Shown piece after piece: positions 8,564 through 17,281 of a stretch of DNA of 64,000 nucleotides. Source of the stretch: Cognatundibacterium aquatile. Its GTDB lineage: Bacteria; Pseudomonadota; Gammaproteobacteria; Burkholderiales; Burkholderiaceae_D. The translations under genes and the position numbers were made by a program. The notes under the pieces were generated by a model, which saw only the letters and a program-made list of their open reading frames with translations, ran no database searches and was not told the origin of the DNA. Numbering within the stretch: position 1 is the first letter of the stretch; each line of letters starts with the position of its first letter. The stretch is from assembly GCF_014699135.1 (NCBI RefSeq), contig NZ_JACOFT010000001.1:372001-436000 (forward strand). The letters run 5' to 3'.

Positions 8564-9385
8564 TCATTGCGGCGGACGTACTTCTTTTTTCAGTGCCGCC
8601 ATGGCCAGCTTTTCCACCAGACCGGGAGCGATCAGTTTCAGCCAGCGACCGAGTTTTCCTTTGCCTGTCATGACGACTTCGCGCTTGCCATGCTCCATGC
8701 CCTGAATGATCAGGTGTGCGCATTCCTCTATCGACATCGCATCGTCTTCTTTCAGGCCGCTGCTGCCTGCTGCATTTCCGGCCGCGTTGTAGCCGTGATA
8801 GCGTATACGGGTGGCCACTACACCGGGATAGGCGAGCGTGATTTTGATGCCCGCTTCTTTGACTTCGCTGCGCAGACTTTCAAAAAAGCCGTTCATCGCG
8901 AATTTACTGGCGCTGTACGCGGTGCGACCCGGAACGCCGATGAGTCCGGCAAGCGAGGACACCGCAACGATATGCCCGCGTGATTGCTTCAGGTAAGGTA
9001 GTGCCGCATGGGTACACCAAACGCTGCCCCAGAAATTAATCCGCATTAATTCCTGATACCAGGCAAGATCAGCGACTTCACTGAATAAGGCTTGCGCGGA
9101 TTTACCTGCATTGTTGATGAGCGCATCAATATGACCAAAGGTTTCTGCTGCTTTCGTGATTAGTTGGCGACACTCACTTTCGACGCCGACATCGGTTTTG
9201 ACGACCAGACAGACGCTGCCATAGGTCTGGCACTCTGCGGCTACTTTTTTCAATGCTCCTTCATTACGCGCAGCAAGTACCAGTGAGGTCTGGCTGCCGC
9301 CGGATTTCGCCAGTTGCCTCGCAATTTCTGCACCGATGCCATCAGACGCACCGGTAATGATGATGACTTTATTTTGTCCGCTCAT
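8564..9385 (-). CDS. Short-chain dehydrogenase/reductase
   Basis: Classical SDR of 273 residues: the nucleotide-binding TGASDGIG near residue 12, NNAG near 90, catalytic Ser in VSSLAG and the YSASK pair near residue 160. A basic C-terminal tail (LKKEVRPPQ) follows a hydrophobic helix, so a loose membrane association is possible. The start codon overlaps the stop of the class II aldolase gene (ATGA), making it the last gene of a three-gene operon with the aldolase and the HD-domain gene. A shared catabolic route is likely, but the substrate is unknown. Confidence 0.88.
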   Translation of the reverse strand: MSGQNKVIIITGASDGIGAEIARQLAKSGGSQTSLVLAARNEGALKKVAAECQTYGSVCLVVKTDVGVESECRQLITKAAETFGHIDALINNAGKSAQALFSEVADLAWYQELMRINFWGSVWCTHAALPYLKQSRGHIVAVSSLAGLIGVPGRTAYSASKFAMNGFFESLRSEVKEAGIKITLAYPGVVATRIRYHGYNAAGNAAGSSGLKEDDAMSIEECAHLIIQGMEHGKREVVMTGKGKLGRWLKLIAPGLVEKLAMAALKKEVRPPQ

Positions 9386-10137
9386 GACTGATAACTTTCA
9401 TCCATGCGGTTGAGCTTGCGTATCAGTGATGGCCAGACGAATGCGCCGCCAAGGCCACCGGTTTGTACCCGCATCGATTCCGCAACACCTTGCACGATTT
9501 GCGGGTTGACATGAATCAGTTCGCCGCCAGCCTGCGCCGCCAGTTGTATCTGGCAAGTGGCTTCAAACGTGTACATCGACAAAAATGCGTCGGCAATACT
9601 TTTACCCACAGTGAGCAAACCGTGATTGCGCAGCACCAGGAAATTCGCATTTCCCATGTCCGCTTGCAGACGTGGCTTTTCATCGTCGCGGAAAGCCACG
9701 CCTTCGTAATCGTGATACGCGAGCGAAGCGAGTACAAATGTCGATTGCTGAGAAAGCGGCAAAATACCGCAGCGCTGGGCGCTGACCGCAACACCCGCTT
9801 TGGTATGGGTATGCAGTACGCATTGCACGTCTTCGCGCGCGGCATGTACCGCGCTGTGAATTACAAAACCGGCGGGATTCACAGGGAAAGGTGAGTCGAT
9901 CACCTTATTGCATTGCTGATCGACTTTCACCAGCGAGGATGCGGTGATTTCATCGAACATCAGCCCATAAGGGTTGATCAGAAAATGATGCTCCGGCCCA
10001 GGTATACGCGCGCTGATGTGAGTGAACACCAGATCGCTCCAGCCGTAAGCGGCGACGAGGCGATAGCAGGCGGCCAGATCGACCCGTAACTGCCATTCTT
10101 CGGGGCTGACTTTATCTTTGAGGGAAGGTATTTGCAT
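9382..10137 (-). CDS. Class II aldolase/adducin family protein
   Basis: The 251-residue protein has the class II aldolase/adducin fold. Zn-ligand histidines appear in CVLHTHTKAG near residue 100 and in LRNHGLLTVG near 170, with FTHISARIPG near residue 40. Relatives cleave sugar phosphates such as fuculose-1-P, decarboxylate or dehydrate small sugars, or serve as the adducin head. The catalytic Glu of true aldolases is not evident in the expected place, so the reaction may differ. It is the middle gene of the operon and overlaps the SDR gene by four bases. Confidence 0.85.
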   Translation of the reverse strand: MQIPSLKDKVSPEEWQLRVDLAACYRLVAAYGWSDLVFTHISARIPGPEHHFLINPYGLMFDEITASSLVKVDQQCNKVIDSPFPVNPAGFVIHSAVHAAREDVQCVLHTHTKAGVAVSAQRCGILPLSQQSTFVLASLAYHDYEGVAFRDDEKPRLQADMGNANFLVLRNHGLLTVGKSIADAFLSMYTFEATCQIQLAAQAGGELIHVNPQIVQGVAESMRVQTGGLGGAFVWPSLIRKLNRMDESYQS

Positions 10138-10155
10138 GGTGTCTCCTGTTCATTT

Positions 10156-10743
10156 TTATTGGTGTTTAGGTGTAACTGCGGCTTTGTAAATCGTATTTTT
10201 GGGCTGTGCCAGCAAGCGCTTCAGCATGGGTTCAAATTCAATCATCGGAAAAGTTTCTGCGTGCGGATCGAACGACGGGTTGTCATACAGCGCGCAGAAT
10301 TCCGCGGTGCGTTCAAAGTGTGGGTGGTCGCGGAATTGTTCACGCATATCCCTGTCCATACCCAGATGGTGAAAGAAATAATGCCCCTGAAAGATGCCGT
10401 GATGTTGCACCATCCATAGGTTTTCTTCGCTGACAAACGGCTTCAGGATTGCCGCAGCGATATCCGGGTGATTAAAACTACCAAGCGTGTCGCCGATGTC
10501 ATGCAACAAAGCACAACAGATATATTCCTCATCACGGCCATCGCGCATCGCGCGGGTGGCGGTTTGTAATGAGTGGGTGTAACGATCAATCGGGAAGCCG
10601 CCGTAATCACCTTCGAGTAACTGCAGATGCTGGATGACGCGATCAGGTAATTTTTGCGTGAATTGCATAAATTCGCCGGCTATCAGTTGCCAGTCTTGTT
10701 GCGTACTGTCTTCCATACGCTGGAAATGAGCGCGATGAGGCAT
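10156..10743 (-). CDS. HD-domain protein, possible diiron oxygenase (PhnZ-like)
   Basis: The 195-residue protein begins MPHRAHFQRM after AGGAGA; the frame is open further upstream without a better start. It has a full HD set: His in YTHSLQ, HD in LHDIGD, His in FNHPDI, His in QHHGIF, and a late Asp in CALYDN. A Tyr (in GDYGGF) lies ten residues before the first His, the spacing of Tyr24 and His34 in the phosphonate oxygenase PhnZ. The Glu27 equivalent is Phe, so chemistry may differ. Known HD oxygenases of this type use a mixed-valent diiron centre to cleave C-P or C-C bonds. An ordinary HD phosphohydrolase remains possible. Confidence 0.65.
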   Translation of the reverse strand: MPHRAHFQRMEDSTQQDWQLIAGEFMQFTQKLPDRVIQHLQLLEGDYGGFPIDRYTHSLQTATRAMRDGRDEEYICCALLHDIGDTLGSFNHPDIAAAILKPFVSEENLWMVQHHGIFQGHYFFHHLGMDRDMREQFRDHPHFERTAEFCALYDNPSFDPHAETFPMIEFEPMLKRLLAQPKNTIYKAAVTPKHQ

Positions 10744-10800
10744 TTTTGTCTCCTGTTTAATTTTTGTACTCTCACCATACAGGCGCACCCGGCAGCAAAC

Positions 10801-10816
10801 TGTCAAATATTTTACA
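10801..10816. promoter_or_regulatory. Possible Crp/Fnr-type operator
   Basis: TGTCAAATATTTTACA has near-symmetric arms (TGTCA and TTACA) around six bases, the layout of Crp/Fnr family sites. It lies between the divergent HD operon and the Crp/Fnr-like regulator gene, so self-regulation and control of the operon are plausible. Confidence 0.4.
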
Positions 10817-10860
10817 ATTACCCGTATCGATCCAGCGCCCACTATCCACGAATCCAGCTT

Positions 10861-11550
10861 ATGCCACCATCTTCTGTACTCAGTTCACTTGTCGGTGATG
10901 ACTGGTTTGCGGCATTACCCGCAGCGACCCGCAAGGAAATGCTGGATTGCAGCGAAAAACATTATCTGCAACCTGGTGAAATGTTGTTCCGTCAGGGCGA
11001 TCCGCCAGCCGGTTTTTATGCTTTGCTGGGCGGCAAGCTGAAAATGTCGACCTTGAGTGAAGATGGGTGCGAGGCGATACTGACCATTCTTGAGCCTGGC
11101 ACGTGGTTCGGTGAAATTTCCCTGATTGATGGCAAACCGAGAACGCATGATGCAACGGCGATTGGGCGTGCTGAAGTGTTGATGATGACCCCGGCCTGTT
11201 TTGATCATCTGATGCAAGGCGCAGACTTTGCCCTGGCCGTTGCGCAGATGCTGGCGAAACGTATTCGTTTGTTGTACGGCATCGTTGAAGATGCGCATTT
11301 ACGTTCAGCCAGAGCGCGGGTCGCGAGACGCCTGGTATTGCTGGCGAATAGCGAGAAAGAACAAGGCGAGTCAGAAAAAATGGATATTCCGGTATCGCAG
11401 GAATCGCTGGCAATGATGCTGGGAATGAGTCGCCAGAGCCTTTCCAAGGAATTGAAATTTTTTGAGCAAGCAGGATTGATCCGGCTCGGGTATCGCTCTA
11501 TCCGGATTTCATCGCTGGATAAACTGAGCACGCTGTGTGAAAAAGATTAA
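10861..11550 (+). CDS. Crp/Fnr family transcriptional regulator
   Basis: This 229-residue protein has an N-terminal cyclic-nucleotide-binding-like beta barrel (PGEMLFRQGDPPAGFYALLGG, GTWFGEISLIDG), a dimer helix and a C-terminal winged helix (SQESLAMMLGMSRQSLSKELK). There is no N-terminal Cys cluster, so it is not an oxygen-sensing Fnr. The cAMP-contact pattern is only partly kept and the effector is unknown. I chose the ATG at 10861, where the family sequence begins. The gene is divergent from the HD/aldolase/SDR operon and probably regulates it. Confidence 0.85.
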   Translation: MPPSSVLSSLVGDDWFAALPAATRKEMLDCSEKHYLQPGEMLFRQGDPPAGFYALLGGKLKMSTLSEDGCEAILTILEPGTWFGEISLIDGKPRTHDATAIGRAEVLMMTPACFDHLMQGADFALAVAQMLAKRIRLLYGIVEDAHLRSARARVARRLVLLANSEKEQGESEKMDIPVSQESLAMMLGMSRQSLSKELKFFEQAGLIRLGYRSIRISSLDKLSTLCEKD

Positions 11551-11727
11551 AGCCGGAGATAAACGAAAGATAATGTAATTAAGGCTATATTAATCAATTG
11601 ATACAATATTTTTTGGTTTTGTTTTCCTTGTTATTCTTTGCAAAATCCAGCACTATAGTTTTCATTTCACGTCACAAAAAATAGCTTCGTATTCGGATAT
11701 TTATCCCGCTTTTCCACAGGCTCTTCT

Positions 11728-12576
11728 ATGCGAATTCTGCACAAGACAGTGTGTTTTTGTTTAACGATTATTTTTGCCGGCACTTCTGCAGCATATGACA
11801 ATTGTTCTCGTACTATGAAGGTTCCCCTGGCGGCGACAGGTTTAAGTGTTATCGTCAGCGGAGAAAATATTTCTGGGGTGTATCCTGAAATACTGAGTGA
11901 TTTATCTGTAAAAGAAAAATGTAATTTTGAACTTTCAATTGTGCCGCGTGCCCGGCTCGAAATGATGTTTGAAAATGGTTATGCGGATATTCTTATACCG
12001 GCAACGCGTACGTCCAGGCGCGATAAGCTGGGTTTTTTTATCCCACTCATTTCTAATCGGGCGATGCTGATTTCTGTTCAGGAGCAAAGTATTCCTGTAA
12101 AAAATTTCAAGGAACTACTGGAGCAGAAAGCGGCAAAAATAGCGGTAGTACGGGGTTTTGATTACGGAGAAAAGTATCAGGCGTTTCTTAAGGAATTACA
12201 GAAGCGGAACCGGCTCCGCTTCGAAGCTGATCCGGTCTCGGTTGCTCGTCTGTTGAAGTCCGGTGCGGCCGATTACACGCTGATGGCGCCATCGATTTTT
12301 GCCGGTTCGGTACAGATTGATGAACGCGTTACTGATCTCGAAGATAAATTGCAATATCAGCCGCTGCAAGAGTTGAACTGGGGTGAAAGTGGCGTCTATT
12401 TTTCTAAAAAATCATTAAGCACTGCGGATGTGCAGGCGCTACAGGAAATTTTTGAGCGTGCTGCAGGTGATGGTTTGATCTGGAAAGGCTTTCAGCGTTA
12501 TTACAAAAAAGAATTTCTGAAAGATAGTGTCCGTCCACGCGATACTTTACGCTCATCAGGTCAGATTCCTGACTAG
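11728..12576 (+). CDS. Periplasmic solute-binding protein, SBP_bac_3-like
   Basis: The 282-residue protein has a signal peptide (FCLTIIFAGTSAA, cleavage near AYD). The mature part resembles extracellular family 3 binding domains: a VPLAATG opening, GVYPEILSDL, YADILIPATRTSRR and KIAVVRGFDYG. Stand-alone proteins of this type in betaproteobacteria are often not part of an ABC transporter and may act as sensors. No permease or ATPase is adjacent. Its 3' end overlaps the Lrp gene on the opposite strand by four bases. AT-rich DNA upstream contains ATCAATTGAT at 11593-11602. Confidence 0.6.
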   Translation: MRILHKTVCFCLTIIFAGTSAAYDNCSRTMKVPLAATGLSVIVSGENISGVYPEILSDLSVKEKCNFELSIVPRARLEMMFENGYADILIPATRTSRRDKLGFFIPLISNRAMLISVQEQSIPVKNFKELLEQKAAKIAVVRGFDYGEKYQAFLKELQKRNRLRFEADPVSVARLLKSGAADYTLMAPSIFAGSVQIDERVTDLEDKLQYQPLQELNWGESGVYFSKKSLSTADVQALQEIFERAAGDGLIWKGFQRYYKKEFLKDSVRPRDTLRSSGQIPD

Positions 12577-13034
12577 ATTGCAATTCTGGTTTCAAATTTA
12601 CTGCGCAGAATTGAAAAGAAACTTCTGACGTTTCTGATATTGCTCTGGGTCGCAAACAACTGATGCGCCAGCGCATGATATGCGGTCATGTCAGCGACTT
12701 GAATGATAAGAATAAAATCCGGCCCCGGTGACACCCGGTAGCATTGTTGTACGGCGGGCTCGAGAGCGACCCTCTGTTCAAACTCGATCAGTCTTTCTGT
12801 TGCCTGATGATCCAGCGTTATTTCGACAATCGCAGTTAATCCCGCTCCTACTTTTTCCGGCGCCAGAATCGCTACCTGACGCGCGATCACACCTTCTTCA
12901 ATCAGACGCTTTACCCGCCGCATGCAGGTCGGTGCGGACGCGTGTACCCGTTCGGCCAGTTCTTGATTGGTCAGCGAAGCATCTCGCTGCAGTTGCTGCA
13001 AAATACGTTTGTCGAGCTCATCTAATATCGTCAT
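12573..13034 (-). CDS. Lrp/AsnC family transcriptional regulator
   Basis: The 153-residue protein has the AsnC helix-turn-helix (LDELDKRILQQLQRDASLTN, then MRRVKRLIEEGVI) and the C-terminal RAM domain that binds amino acids (ITLDHQATERLIEF, VQQCYRVSPGPDFIL). It is divergent from glmS, with 160 AT-rich bases between them that carry three phased repeats. It may control itself and perhaps glmS. Confidence 0.92.
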   Translation of the reverse strand: MTILDELDKRILQQLQRDASLTNQELAERVHASAPTCMRRVKRLIEEGVIARQVAILAPEKVGAGLTAIVEITLDHQATERLIEFEQRVALEPAVQQCYRVSPGPDFILIIQVADMTAYHALAHQLFATQSNIRNVRSFFSILRSKFETRIAI

Positions 13035-13035
13035 G

Positions 13036-13137
13036 TTTGAAATAAATAAGTTAATTTATTTAATTTTTGAAATAAATAGTCATAATTAAATAGTGGCATA
13101 ACTAAATTTCATAATCTATTTAATTTTGAAATAATTA
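13036..13137. promoter_or_regulatory. Phased TTTGAAATAA repeats in lrp-glmS gap
   Basis: Three copies of TTTGAAATAAxTA occur at 13036-13048, 13066-13078 and 13125-13137. Starts are 30 and 59 bases apart, close to whole helical turns. Lrp-type regulators bind such phased AT-rich sites cooperatively, so this is a candidate operator array for the adjacent Lrp gene. Confidence 0.45.
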
Positions 13138-13194
13138 TTCATTGAAACTACATTAGCATAGACGCATTCTTATTTCCTGATTCACGAGGTCATT

Positions 13195-15012
13195 ATGTGC
13201 GGTATCGTCGGTGCAGTTGCTCAGCGTAACATCACGCCTATCCTGCTTGAAGGGCTCAAGCGTCTCGAATACCGTGGTTATGACTCCTGCGGCATTGCCT
13301 TGCATGTCAATGGCCAGTTGCAGCGCTCACGCAGCACATCCCGTGTTGCCGAATTACAGGCGCAGGTGGAGCAGAGTGGCTTATCCGGCTTTACCGGCAT
13401 CGCGCATACGCGCTGGGCGACCCACGGAGTGCCTTCTTCCGCCAATGCCCACCCACATTTTTCACGCGATCGGATTGCGCTCGTGCATAACGGCATCATC
13501 GAAAATCATGAAGAATTACGCACCGAATTAAAAGCGCTCGGCTACGTTTTTGAAAGCCAGACCGATACCGAAGTCATTGCCCATCTGGTTGATCATTTAT
13601 ATCAGGGCGATTTATTTGAGACAGTGCAGCAAGCAGTGAAACGCTTGACGGGTGCTTATGCGATTGCGGTATTTTGCCGGGACGAGCCGCATCGCGTGAT
13701 CGGTGCACGTCAGGGTTCGCCGTTAATCGTTGGCGTCGGCAAAGGTGAGAATTTTCTCGCCTCAGATGCAATGGCGCTGGCAGGAACAACCGACCAGATC
13801 ATTTATCTGGAAGAGGGCGACGTCGTTGATCTGCAATTGCAACGCTGCTGGATTGTCGACGTGCATGGCAAAGCGGCGGAACGCGAAGTGCGTACCGTTC
13901 ATGCGCACAGCGGTGCGGCTGAACTCGACCCGTATCGTCATTACATGCAAAAAGAAATATTCGAACAGCCACGTGCCATCGGTGACACACTCGAAGGCGT
14001 CACCAGCATCATGCCTGAGTTATTTGGCGATAAAGCCTACGGCGTTTTCAAGCAAATTGATTCGGTACTGATACTCGCTTGCGGCACCAGCTATTACGCT
14101 GGGCTTACCGCAAAATACTGGCTGGAGTCGATTGCAAAAATTCCGGTCAATGTAGAAATCGCCAGCGAATACCGTTACCGCGACAGCGTGCCGAATCCCA
14201 ATTCGCTGGTCGTCACTATCTCGCAGAGTGGTGAAACGGCAGATACATTGGCTGCCTTAAAACATGCCCGTTCGCTGGGGATGCAGCACACGCTGACGAT
14301 CTGCAATGTCTCCACCAGCGCGATGGTCAGAGAGTGTGTTTTGTCGTATATCACACGCGCCGGTATTGAAGTCGGCGTGGCATCGACTAAAGCATTTACT
14401 ACCCAACTAGTAGCGTTGTTTTTACTGACGCTGACACTTGCACAAAGCAAAGGCCGGCTCAGTGACGCGGATGAGGCCGAACATATTAAAGCGCTGCGCC
14501 ACTTGCCATTGGCTGTCAGTGCCGTACTTGCGCTGGAACCGCAAATCATTGCTTGGTCTGAAGAATTCGCCGCCAAAGAAAACGCCCTTTTCCTCGGTCG
14601 TGGCTTGCATTACCCAATCGCGCTTGAAGGTGCGCTCAAGCTCAAGGAAATTTCTTATATTCATGCAGAAGCGTATCCCGCAGGTGAGTTGAAACACGGC
14701 CCGCTGGCGCTGGTGACTAAAGAAATGCCAGTGGTAACTGTGGCACCGAATGACGCACTGATTGAAAAACTCAAATCCAATCTGCAGGAAGTTCGCGCCC
14801 GTGGCGGCGAGCTGTTTGTATTCGCCGATGCCGATTCGCACATCACCTCCAGCGAAGGTGTGCATGTGATTCGCCTGCCTGAACATTACGGACAACTATC
14901 CGCTATCCTGCACGTCGTGCCACTACAATTACTCGCCTACCACACCGCCCTTGCTCGCGGCACCGACGTTGATAAGCCAAGAAATTTAGCAAAAAGTGTC
15001 ACAGTCGAATAG
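13195..15012 (+). CDS. glmS: Glutamine-fructose-6-phosphate aminotransferase
   Basis: GlmS makes glucosamine-6-phosphate from fructose-6-phosphate and glutamine, the first committed step to UDP-GlcNAc. The 605-residue length is normal (609 in E. coli). The N-terminus MCGIVG gives the catalytic Cys after Met removal; HTRWATHG and NGIIEN complete the glutaminase. Two SIS domains follow ([38 protein letters not shown]), ending in the classical [11 protein letters not shown]. No glmS ribozyme is seen upstream. Its 3' side is abutted by insertion-sequence debris. Confidence 0.98.
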   Translation: MCGIVGAVAQRNITPILLEGLKRLEYRGYDSCGIALHVNGQLQRSRSTSRVAELQAQVEQSGLSGFTGIAHTRWATHGVPSSANAHPHFSRDRIALVHNGIIENHEELRTELKALGYVFESQTDTEVIAHLVDHLYQGDLFETVQQAVKRLTGAYAIAVFCRDEPHRVIGARQGSPLIVGVGKGENFLASDAMALAGTTDQIIYLEEGDVVDLQLQRCWIVDVHGKAAEREVRTVHAHSGAAELDPYRHYMQKEIFEQPRAIGDTLEGVTSIMPELFGDKAYGVFKQIDSVLILACGTSYYAGLTAKYWLESIAKIPVNVEIASEYRYRDSVPNPNSLVVTISQSGETADTLAALKHARSLGMQHTLTICNVSTSAMVRECVLSYITRAGIEVGVASTKAFTTQLVALFLLTLTLAQSKGRLSDADEAEHIKALRHLPLAVSAVLALEPQIIAWSEEFAAKENALFLGRGLHYPIALEGALKLKEISYIHAEAYPAGELKHGPLALVTKEMPVVTVAPNDALIEKLKSNLQEVRARGGELFVFADADSHITSSEGVHVIRLPEHYGQLSAILHVVPLQLLAYHTALARGTDVDKPRNLAKSVTVE

Positions 15013-15081
15013 GGGAAAATCAGTAATTTTGACTTGTTGTCCGAGCTTAAAAGATAGGTTAGCGCGCTGTCGAATTGATAG

Positions 15082-15494
15082 GTTATTTGCCGGGGGGGCT
15101 TACTTCCCGTAAAGCCTTATAAGACTTGCTCGCTATCCGTGAGCGCCGGGTTGGATTGTCGGTGTATCTGGATGATCCTGATGTCGCAATCGACACCAAC
15201 CATCTTGAGCGAGCCCTACGTGCTATTCCCATGGGAAGAAAGAATTGGATTTTTTTTTGGACAGAGCTTGGTGCCAAGCAAGTTGGGATCGTCCAAAGCC
15301 TGATCACGACTTGCCGTATGCATGATATCAATTCGTACGACTACTTTGTCGATGTGCTCCAGCGTATCAGTCAACATCCTGCGTCGTTGGTGCATCTGCT
15401 GACGCCACGCGTCTGGAAACAGATGTTTGCCAACAATCCTCTGCGCTCAGACTTGTATGACGCGGATCGGCGGGGTAATATCGGGCGGAAATAA
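15082..15494 (+). pseudogene. IS66-family transposase, C-terminal fragment
   Basis: Only the C-terminal part of an IS66 transposase remains: DTNHLERALRAIPMGRKNWIF (shortened here in meaning as the DDE Glu region), then GAKQVGIVQSLITTC and YDYFVDVLQRI. The frame reads back to about 15082 (TSRKAL) but is broken by TAA at 15120-15122. No upstream transposase genes or inverted ends remain. The piece directly follows glmS and marks an old insertion. Confidence 0.8.
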
Positions 15495-15653
15495 CTGCTT
15501 ACGTACGCCCGACCGTACCTCGGCGCCTTCGCATACCGCTTCAAATCGCGCTTCAACCTCGCGGAACTTCTGCGTAACCTGCTCAGTCACGCTGCACTTA
15601 CTGCGCCAAAGCGTGAGCGGCAGATTCGCAAGTGGGCTGAGAGTCGTGACTAA
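15495..15653 (+). pseudogene. IS1595-like transposase, C-terminal fragment
   Basis: A 52-codon stretch beginning at CTG 15495 reads RPYLGAFAYRFKSRFNLAEL and ends in ERQIRKWAESRD. This matches the end of IS1595/ISXO2-type transposases (YLxxFxYRFNRRFDL). It has no start and lies immediately behind the IS66 scrap, so two elements have been spliced together by deletion or nested insertion. Confidence 0.65.
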
Positions 15654-15702
15654 TCAGGTAGTATTAAATTGCACTAGAGATTCAAGGAAAGGTGATGCCG
15701 CA

Positions 15703-16659
15703 ATGAAATTTGTAATGCGCTTGTTCGGTAGTTTGCTGTTTTGTCTTCCATCGCACGCCCAAGTAAGTCAGGGGCATGAGCTTGCACCGGATGCACTCGA
15801 AAGATGTTTCCAATTGCAGAACGCTACCGCTGTTAATGCGCCTATTGGAACGATCGCACGGACACGTTCACTAAACCTAAGTGCGCAGAAGCCACGCGAC
15901 GACATTTACGAAGTACGGATGATTTCTAGTCTTTCGAATGGACAATTGATATTTTTAGGCGGGCCACACGTTACATCGCCGGATCGCAGTCTTTTCAACT
16001 TAATCGAAAGCACCTTCGATAAAGAAAAGCCCAGCGAGTCATACATAGAGGTAAATGACGTGTCCTACTTGCGCAAGTTGCCGGAAGAAAAGGAGTCCGT
16101 CATAGCAACTCGCGGCGAGCCGAGCTACCTCGGATTTATAGCGAGGGAGCGCAGGGTTACCGTACTTCCTTTGGAACCTCGCGATATTGATCTTTATGTA
16201 AACCTACGCAAGTACTTTTCCGCGGATCAGATCATACTCACATTGGTTCTACGCGAGACTCAGCTCGTAAGAGATCGACACAGGGCCTCAGGCGAGAGAC
16301 TCGAGGATGCGACGTTCGAAAAGCTTAGGATGTGGAATCAAATCGCCAGGGAATTGGACGATGTTGTCTCAATTAAAAACATTTTCGACCTAACTGTCGC
16401 AGTTAGAAAGATTTGGCCTGACTTCGATTGGCGTCAAACGCCCGCGACTTGGTTTAATCCCTTACTATCATCGGAAGACACTGGCGGTCGATTTACGAAC
16501 GAAATCATAAGACGTGAGAAGACATTCAGAGATTTTCACTATGCTCAACTACTTTTGTCGAAAGTATCTGAAGGGAGTACTGTGATAGCACTTGCTGGCC
16601 GCAACCATGCTTATTCAATCGCTTCGGGATATAAATGTCTACTTAATTCTGACAAGTAG
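15703..16659 (+). CDS. Secreted TraB/GumN/Tiki-like protein
   Basis: This 318-residue protein has a signal peptide (MRLFGSLLFCLPSHAQ). Two GxxH motifs, FLGGPH at residue 86-89 and LAGRNH near residue 299-302, sit at the two ends of the domain, as in the TraB/PrgY/Tiki superfamily of metal-dependent peptidase-like proteins. The link is by motif only and overall similarity is unproven. The ATG at 15703 follows AAGGAAAGG. Codon choice looks less biased than in the neighbouring core genes. The gene sits between IS1595/IS66 debris and an IS21 fragment, which suggests horizontal arrival. Confidence 0.55.
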   Translation: MKFVMRLFGSLLFCLPSHAQVSQGHELAPDALERCFQLQNATAVNAPIGTIARTRSLNLSAQKPRDDIYEVRMISSLSNGQLIFLGGPHVTSPDRSLFNLIESTFDKEKPSESYIEVNDVSYLRKLPEEKESVIATRGEPSYLGFIARERRVTVLPLEPRDIDLYVNLRKYFSADQIILTLVLRETQLVRDRHRASGERLEDATFEKLRMWNQIARELDDVVSIKNIFDLTVAVRKIWPDFDWRQTPATWFNPLLSSEDTGGRFTNEIIRREKTFRDFHYAQLLLSKVSEGSTVIALAGRNHAYSIASGYKCLLNSDK

Positions 16660-16747
16660 TTGTGTTTTCAAGGGTTAGGCTGTTGATTTGCATTTAAAAC
16701 TGACCCAGCTTTGCATTGAATTTTGACTCACCCTTTTCGTTACTATT

Positions 16748-16884
16748 TTACGTCTGGGATGTGGATAACTTGGATGTTTTTCTCTCCTTTTTTGTTTGCT
16801 GGGCACTCTCTTTAAAACGGTAGCTGTCGTTGCCGGTTTCCACGATATCGCAATGATGCGTGATTCGAGCTATAGGGCTGCTCG
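16748..16884 (-). pseudogene. IS21-family IstB C-terminal fragment
   Basis: Read on the minus strand, the frame ending at TAA 16750-16748 gives ITHHCDIVETGNDSYRFKES, the conserved end of the IstB helper ATPase of IS21 elements. It runs up to about 16884, where recognisable similarity stops. TGACCCAGC and TTGACTCACC next to it (16697-16736) may be remnants of the terminal repeats. The istA gene and the rest of istB are gone. Confidence 0.7.
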
Positions 16885-16956
16885 GAGTTTCAGTCCAGAG
16901 TAAGGTGACGAATCACGTGCGAACAGCAAGCGCATACCTGGGACGACGTTACCGAA

Positions 16957-17163
16957 TCAATTGAAGTCGATCTTTCTCTCGTTCGCATAGTGCGCTACGT
17001 GAGGATCCGCATTTATGACTTCGATGTTATCCAGATTCAGGGCCTGATCCGGATCGTCAACTTTCCTGATCTTGTGATGAGCCTGGGCATTCGGTTCGAG
17101 CGGTTCGCCAGTCCGTTCGCAAGCCGTGATGTTGCCTTATCCGGCACGAAATTTCAGCCACAT
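16957..17163 (-). pseudogene. Possible degraded small gene
   Basis: A minus-strand frame from ATG 17163 reads MWLKFRAG, a stop (TAA, 17139-17137), then GNITACERTGEPLEPNAQ and onward to TGA 16957. Composition looks protein-like, but I do not recognise the family and there is one in-frame stop. It may be part of the IS21-associated debris. Confidence 0.3.
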
Positions 17164-17196
17164 CGTATTTTTTAAGATCGCATCATTGAATGGTTG

Positions 17197-17236
17197 AATA
17201 TATGACGATCATAATATATTATGATCGTCATATATT
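17197..17236. promoter_or_regulatory. 40-bp perfect palindrome, TetR-type operator
   Basis: AATATATGACGATCATAATA (17197-17216) is followed immediately by its exact reverse complement (17217-17236). It contains two overlapping 24-bp units, 16 bases apart, each close to the imperfect palindrome at 25031-25054 beside a tetR gene. It lies about 200 bases before the first alpha/beta hydrolase gene. A role as a double operator for that TetR is likely. As RNA it would form a long AT-rich hairpin. Confidence 0.65.
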
Positions 17237-17281
17237 TGTTGGCGACCCGGATTTTTGAACATCTGATTAGGAGGTTTCAAC

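Noticed and set aside
13035..13194. glmS ribozyme or leader switch
   Set aside because: The glmS ribozyme is known mainly from Gram-positive bacteria, and the gap is AT-rich repeats without its conserved core.
17197..17236. CRISPR repeat or attachment site
   Set aside because: There is no repeat-spacer pattern, integrase or tRNA; the match to the site at 25031 favours an operator.
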